A stretch of 63,665 bases of DNA from Planctomycetota bacterium (GTDB lineage Bacteria > Planctomycetota > Phycisphaerae > UBA1845): NCBI GenBank assembly GCA_016860685.1, contig BOJX01000005.1, positions 1-63,665 on the forward strand, read 5' to 3'. Below the pieces are notes generated by a model, which was not told the DNA's origin, ran no database searches, and saw only the letters and a list, made by a program, of their open reading frames with translations. The position numbers were made by a program, and so were the translations under genes. Position 1 is the first letter of the stretch, and each line of letters starts with the position of its first letter. Below are positions 52,516 through 63,665 of this stretch, piece after piece.

Positions 52516-53117
52516 CGGAGCAACTGTCGAGCGAACCGACGCGCCCCGGGATGCGGTGGTATGTGCTGCGGGTGGCGTCGAACAAGGAGGATCAGGTTTG
52601 CGAGGCGCTGACCCGGAAGGTGAAGATCGAGGGTCTTGAGTCTCGCGTAGGCCGGGTGCTGGTTCCGACGCTGAAGGAGAAGAAGTTCAAGGGCGGGGCG
52701 CTGAAGTTCATCGAGCGGAAGCTTTATCCGGGTTACGTGTTCGTCGAGATGGCGTGCGAGCCGGACGGTTCGATGAACGAGCAGGTGTGGTTCACGGTGA
52801 AGGAGACGACGGGGGTCGGGGACTTCATCGGGGCGAACAACAAGCCGAAGCCGATGCCGGATCACGAGGTGGGGGCGATGCTGGCGGCGTGCGAGAAGCC
52901 GGATGAGTCGGCGCTGGCGGCGGTGCAGTTCCAGAAGGGGGATCTGGTCAAGATCACCGAGGGTCCGTTCGAGGGCTACGAGGGTGAAGTGGACTCGATG
53001 GACGAGCGTCGGGGCCTGGTGACGGTGGTGGTGATGGTGTTCGGGCGTGCGACGCAGTTGGATGTGGAATACTGGCAGTTGGAGCGGGCGACGGCGGAGC
53101 AATCGGTGAAGGAGTGA
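52512..53117 (+). CDS. nusG: Transcription termination/antitermination protein NusG
   Basis: The protein has 201 residues from the ATG overlapping the secE stop (ATGA). The NGN domain begins MRWYVLRVASNKEDQVCEAL and includes LYPGYVFVEM. The KOW domain FQKGDLVKITEGPFEGYEGEVDSMDERRGLVTVVV lies at the C-terminus. NusG binds RNA polymerase and couples it to Rho or the ribosome. The secE-nusG pair is universal. Confidence 0.96.
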   Translation: MTEQLSSEPTRPGMRWYVLRVASNKEDQVCEALTRKVKIEGLESRVGRVLVPTLKEKKFKGGALKFIERKLYPGYVFVEMACEPDGSMNEQVWFTVKETTGVGDFIGANNKPKPMPDHEVGAMLAACEKPDESALAAVQFQKGDLVKITEGPFEGYEGEVDSMDERRGLVTVVVMVFGRATQLDVEYWQLERATAEQSVKE

Positions 53118-53199
53118 TCGGGATTTTGGGTTTGAGATGGGGGATTCGGGGTCACGGACGGGCGATCGGGAATGACGGCGGGGTGAAGGGAAGGCTGGC

Positions 53200-53631
53200 G
53201 TGGCGAAGAAGAAAGAGGTCGTAGCGGTCATCAAGCTTCAGGCGCCCGGGGGGCAGGCGACTCCCGCGCCTCCGATCGGACCTGCGCTGGGTCAGCACGG
53301 GGTGAACATCGGGCAGTTCGTGCAGCAGTTCAACGCGGCGACGGGGAACCTGAACGGGATGCGAGTGACGGTGGAGTTGTCGGTGTACTCGGACAAGTCC
53401 TTCACGTTCAAGGTGAAGAGTCCGCCGGCATCGGTTCTGCTGAAGGATGCGCTGAAGGCGGAGAAGGGTAGCGGGACGCCGAACAAGCAGAAGATCGGGA
53501 CGATCACGCGGGCGCAGCTTCGTGAGATCGCGCAGCGGAAGCTGCCGGACCTGAACTGCACGAAGATCGAGTCGGCGGAGCGGATCGTGGCGGGGACGGC
53601 GCGGTCGATGGGCGTTGAGATCGCGGACTGA
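53200..53631 (+). CDS. rplK: Ribosomal protein L11
   Basis: The protein has 143 residues from a [33 protein letters not shown] at the N-terminus and [20 protein letters not shown], then [10 protein letters not shown], are diagnostic. It forms part of the GTPase-associated centre. It precedes rplA by 17 bases. Confidence 0.97.
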   Translation: MAKKKEVVAVIKLQAPGGQATPAPPIGPALGQHGVNIGQFVQQFNAATGNLNGMRVTVELSVYSDKSFTFKVKSPPASVLLKDALKAEKGSGTPNKQKIGTITRAQLREIAQRKLPDLNCTKIESAERIVAGTARSMGVEIAD

Positions 53632-53648
53632 CGGACGGGCGGACGAGC

Positions 53649-54383
53649 ATGGCAAGACAATCGGTGGCGTACAAGAAGCGTCTGGACATTCGGGGCGGCG
53701 ACGCGCTGAAGCCGGTCGACGTTGAGACGGGGATCTCGACGGTGAAGTCGATGGCGGCGGTGCGGTCGGACCGGACGTACAAGAACGGGCGGAAGCGCAA
53801 GGGTACGGATCAGACGTTGCAGTTGGTGATGCACCTTGGGATCGACCCGAAGCAGGCGGATCAGATGTTGCGTGGGGCGATTTCGCTGCCGAAGGGGATC
53901 GGAAAGTCGCGTCGGGTGATCGCATTCTGCGAGGGGGATGCGGCGGTTCAGGCGAAGGCGGCCGGGGCGATCGAGGCGGGCGGCGACGAGCTGATCGAGA
54001 AGATTCAGAAAGAGAACTGGTTTGAGTTCGACGTGGCGGTGGCGCATCCGTCGCTGATGGGGAAAGTCGGGAAGCTGGGTCGGGTGCTCGGGCCGCACGG
54101 GCTGATGCCGACGCCGAAAGCGGGGACGGTGACGCCGGACGTGGTGACGGCGGTTCGGGAGTTCGCGGCGGGGCGGATCGAGTTCCGGAATGACGCAGGA
54201 GGGAACGTCCACGTTCCGGTGGGCAAAGCGAGCTTCAGCGTGGCGGATCTTCGGGCGAACATCGAAGCGGTGGTGGCGCACATCGGTCGCGCGAAGCCGG
54301 CGTCCGCGAAGGGACAGTTTTTCAAGAAGGTCTGCCTGGCGGGGGTGAACACGCCGTCCGTGATGCTGAACGTCGGGTCGTAG
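53649..54383 (+). CDS. rplA: Ribosomal protein L1
   Basis: The protein has 244 residues. VQLVMHLGIDPKQADQMLRGAISLPKGIGK-like and GRVLGPHGLMPTPKAGTVTPDV are family marks; the C-terminus has IEFRNDAGGNVHVPVGKASF. L1 forms the mobile L1 stalk. In other bacteria it represses its own mRNA; no clear L1 operator was seen by eye here. Confidence 0.97.
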   Translation: MARQSVAYKKRLDIRGGDALKPVDVETGISTVKSMAAVRSDRTYKNGRKRKGTDQTLQLVMHLGIDPKQADQMLRGAISLPKGIGKSRRVIAFCEGDAAVQAKAAGAIEAGGDELIEKIQKENWFEFDVAVAHPSLMGKVGKLGRVLGPHGLMPTPKAGTVTPDVVTAVREFAAGRIEFRNDAGGNVHVPVGKASFSVADLRANIEAVVAHIGRAKPASAKGQFFKKVCLAGVNTPSVMLNVGS

Positions 54384-54445
54384 AGGCGGTGGCGAGGCGC
54401 TGGCTCGCGGCGTACGGCCGCGTGGCGGATTGAAGGGCGAAAGGG

Positions 54446-54988
54446 ATGAGCAAAGTCGTCAAAGACGCGGTCACGCAGGAATACGGGAAGCGTTACGGAT
54501 CGCTGGCGGATGCGTGCCTGGTCGATGTCACGCGGTTGAACGTGATCGATGTGACGCAATTGCGTCAAGCGCTTCGGAAGAAGCGGATCGAGGTTCAGGT
54601 GGTGAAGAACAGCCTGGCGCGTCGTGCGTTCGCGGGGACGCGGTTGGCGCCGCTGGCGGCGGGATTCGACGGTCCCTGCGCGCTGGTGACGGGGGGCGAG
54701 TCGATCATTGACGTGGCGCGGGCGCTGGTCGAAGCGAAGAAGACGTACGTCAAGCTTGAGCTGAAGAAGGGCATCTGCGACGGCGATCCGGCGCTGCTGA
54801 CGGTTGATGAGATATCGAAGCTTCGTGGGAAGCGTGAAATCCTGGGCGAAGTGGCGCTGTTGATTTCGTCGCCGGGTCGGGCGATCAGCGGATGCCTGCG
54901 CGGCGCGGGGGGTCGGATCGCGGGCTGCGTGAAGACTCTGGCGGACAAGGCCGAAGGCGCGGGGGCTTCGGAACCGGCAGCGGCCTGA
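54446..54988 (+). CDS. rplJ: Ribosomal protein L10
   Basis: The protein has 180 residues. It reads KDAVTQEYGKRYGSLADACLVD, then TQLRQALRKKRIEVQVVKNSLARRAF, typical of L10. The C-terminal helix that anchors L7/L12 dimers is present. It lies 120 bases before rplL. Confidence 0.95.
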   Translation: MSKVVKDAVTQEYGKRYGSLADACLVDVTRLNVIDVTQLRQALRKKRIEVQVVKNSLARRAFAGTRLAPLAAGFDGPCALVTGGESIIDVARALVEAKKTYVKLELKKGICDGDPALLTVDEISKLRGKREILGEVALLISSPGRAISGCLRGAGGRIAGCVKTLADKAEGAGASEPAAA

Positions 54989-55108
54989 GGACATCGGGAA
55001 TACATCGGGTGTTCCGGCTGGTCCCCTTCGGGGGATGAAACGACTCGCGTGTTGCGGGCGCCGTCCGGACTCCGTGGTTGAGCAGATAAGAAGGGGGCAT
55101 CGGACATC

Positions 55109-55519
55109 ATGGCGGAGGCACCGGCGAAGGAGTTTTCAGCGGACATCAAGTCGCTTGCGGACAAGCTCGTGGGTCTGACGGTGAAGCAGGCGCAGGAGCT
55201 GGTGGATTGTCTGAAGAGCGTGCACGGGATCGAGCCTGCGGGCGGCGGGGCGGTGATGATGGCGGCGCCCGCGGGCGGCGGCGGCGCGGCGCCTGCGGCG
55301 GAGGAGAAGGACTCGTTCAACGTGATCCTGGCGGGATTCGGCGACAACAAGATCAACGTGATCAAGGCGGTCCGCACGATCACGGGGCTGGGTCTGAAGG
55401 AAGCGAAGGATCTGGTGGAAGGGGTTCCGAAGCCGCTGAAGGAAGGCGTGTCGAAGGAAGACGCGGAGAAGATCAAGAAGGAGATCGAGTCCGCGGGCGG
55501 TGCGGTGAAGCTGGAGTAG
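55109..55519 (+). CDS. rplL: Ribosomal protein L7/L12
   Basis: The protein has 136 residues, slightly longer than the E. coli form. An N-terminal dimerisation part ([27 protein letters not shown]) leads to a Gly/Ala hinge ([14 protein letters not shown]). The C-terminal domain reads [44 protein letters not shown]. It recruits translation factors to the ribosome. A hairpin follows before rpoB. Confidence 0.96.
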   Translation: MAEAPAKEFSADIKSLADKLVGLTVKQAQELVDCLKSVHGIEPAGGGAVMMAAPAGGGGAAPAAEEKDSFNVILAGFGDNKINVIKAVRTITGLGLKEAKDLVEGVPKPLKEGVSKEDAEKIKKEIESAGGAVKLE

Positions 55520-55581
55520 CCGCAGCGGCTCAGAGGCGGTTGCGAGTCGATCGAGCGGCCGCCGGGAAGTCAAAAGAAGAT

Positions 55582-55612
55582 GGGAGGGTCGAGGCGAGCC
55601 TCGGCTCCTCCC
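55582..55612 (+). terminator. rplL-rpoB intergenic hairpin (attenuator or processing site)
   Basis: Stem GGGAGG/CCTCCC encloses a second stem GAGGC/GCCTC with a 2-base loop and small internal loops. TGTGTTAT follows, with no strong T run. It lies 63 bases after rplL and 158 bases before rpoB. In other bacteria this gap hosts an attenuator or RNase III site that lowers rpoBC expression relative to ribosomal proteins. Function here is inferred. Confidence 0.45.
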
Positions 55613-55769
55613 TGTGTTATGCGCAAAGTCCCCGAAGCACACGATCCGCAACCGACGGGAACGACCGGCGTGGTAGAAAGGGACCGCCGGTGTCACAGAG
55701 GTCGGAGCGCGGATTGAGAGTCCCTTAGGATATCGTCAGTCGATTTCGAGCAGGGAAGGGATCATCACG

Positions 55770-59555
<3,786 letters not shown>

Positions 59556-59607
59556 GTCGTAATCGCGGCGTGAAGGGCGCCGCCGCCGGGTTGTGATGGG
59601 GACAGGG

Positions 59608-60105
59608 ATGGAAGCATCGATCACGCTATCGATGGACGACCGGCCTGGGGCGGACGAGTTGCTGGCGTTTTATGAGCGTCACGGTCACCCGAACCGTCCG
59701 ACGCGCGAGCAGGTTTCGCGGATGATCGGGTCGTCGCACTGTTTTGCGACGGCGCGCCGAGACGGGGTGCTGATCGGTTTTGCGCGGGGGGTGACGGACG
59801 GGCTGCTGGGACGGCTGGCGGAGTGCAAGCTGGATCCGGCGTACCAGGGTCCGGCGGCGATCACGCGGAAGGACGCGCGGATCGAGCACGACGCGGGAGG
59901 CGTGGCGGCGCGGATGGCGCGGGGCGTGATCGAGGCGCTGCGGAACTACGGCGTGCAGCGGATCGAGGCTGTGGCTTACGGGACGGAAGTGGATTTCTGC
60001 GAGGAGCTGGGTTTCCGGAAGATGTCGGGGGTGGTGGCGCTGGGTCTTTCGTTCGGGGACGGGGGACGGGAGAGCGCGGCGATGCTGGCGGCGGCGACTT
60101 CGTGA
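59608..60105 (+). CDS. GNAT-family N-acetyltransferase between rpoB and rpoC
   Basis: The protein has 165 residues from the ATG at 59608 (GGGGA 5 bases upstream); GTG/ATG at 59593/59596 are alternatives. It reads TREQVSRMIGSSHCFATARRDGVLIGFARGVTDGLLGRLAECKLDPAYQG, followed by a helix (GGVAARMARGVIEALRNYG) and VEAVAYGTEVDFCEELGFRKMSG. This fits the GNAT order of a strand with GFARG, an acetyl-CoA-facing helix and a C-terminal F-C/Y-x2-LGF signature, although the classic Q-x2-G-x-G/A loop is poor. Substrate unknown. It is 52 bases after rpoB and 70 bases before rpoC, so it is surely co-transcribed with RNA polymerase genes. Confidence 0.8.
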   Translation: MEASITLSMDDRPGADELLAFYERHGHPNRPTREQVSRMIGSSHCFATARRDGVLIGFARGVTDGLLGRLAECKLDPAYQGPAAITRKDARIEHDAGGVAARMARGVIEALRNYGVQRIEAVAYGTEVDFCEELGFRKMSGVVALGLSFGDGGRESAAMLAAATS

Positions 60106-60175
60106 CGGGTCTTGGGCGGACGGGGTTGCGATGCGGCGCGGAAGGGCGCCGGGGGATTGAAAGGGATCACCGGAC

Positions 60176-63665
<3,490 letters not shown>

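Overview
This is a GC-rich chromosomal window that reads as Planctomycetota, probably a Phycisphaerae-like lineage. The lineage call is an inference. It rests on an exported DUF1800/DUF1501 gene pair, two pseudopilins of the H-X9-DG type, a PQQ-type beta-propeller, Gram-negative envelope genes (LpxA, an LpxL-like acyltransferase, MlaD/MlaF) and an EF-Tu whose switch I lacks the usual RGIT motif.

Layout. 1-3.3 kb is a translationally coupled heme operon: hemC (5' end outside the window), a cobA-hemD fusion and hemB. 4.0-7.0 kb is the DUF1800/DUF1501 pair. 7.1-11.4 kb (minus) holds an LpxL-like acyltransferase, a protein with three LPP20-like repeats and a TPR lipoprotein. 11.9-15.0 kb (plus) holds nadC, an SGNH hydrolase and purQ.

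15.4-25.2 kb looks like a light or photo-oxidative stress island. Ten minus-strand genes or remnants (photolyase fragment, photolyase, a lipoprotein, a PQQ propeller, lipocalin, SOUL heme-binding protein, DUF378, fasciclin, DUF4397 and folE) diverge from one plus-strand CarH/LitR-like MerR-B12 regulator. That regulator keeps the W-x9-EH photosensor motif but has Tyr where the cobalamin-ligating His belongs. folE supplies pterin, from which the folate antenna of photolyases can be made.

25.8-30.0 kb carries two paralogous pseudopilins around a zinc-ribbon membrane protein, then a peptidoglycan amidase lipoprotein. 30.4-43.3 kb is a long minus-strand envelope/glycan block: a SpsF-like/radical-SAM-like fusion without its iron-sulfur cysteines, a Maf (DUF115) protein, LpxA, a dicarboxylate symporter, an AsnB-type amidotransferase, a GT4 glycosyltransferase, a flippase, DeoC and an exported cyclophilin. 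43.7-49.6 kb has a CgeB-like glycosyltransferase, a SpoIIE-type phosphatase, a methyltransferase remnant, MlaD/MlaF and a pseudouridine synthase.

49.7-63.7 kb is the core transcription/translation cluster: tRNA-Thr, tuf, rpmG, tRNA-Trp, secE, nusG, rplK, rplA, rplJ, rplL, rpoB, a GNAT gene, and rpoC running off the end. A near-consensus promoter lies before tRNA-Thr.

Several gaps carry copies of a dispersed repeat built around ACCGAGCCGCGCCCG. Points most worth a second look are HemC without its cofactor cysteine, the light island and its Tyr-substituted sensor, the cysteine-less radical-SAM-like fusion, the EF-Tu switch I change and the GNAT gene between rpoB and rpoC.
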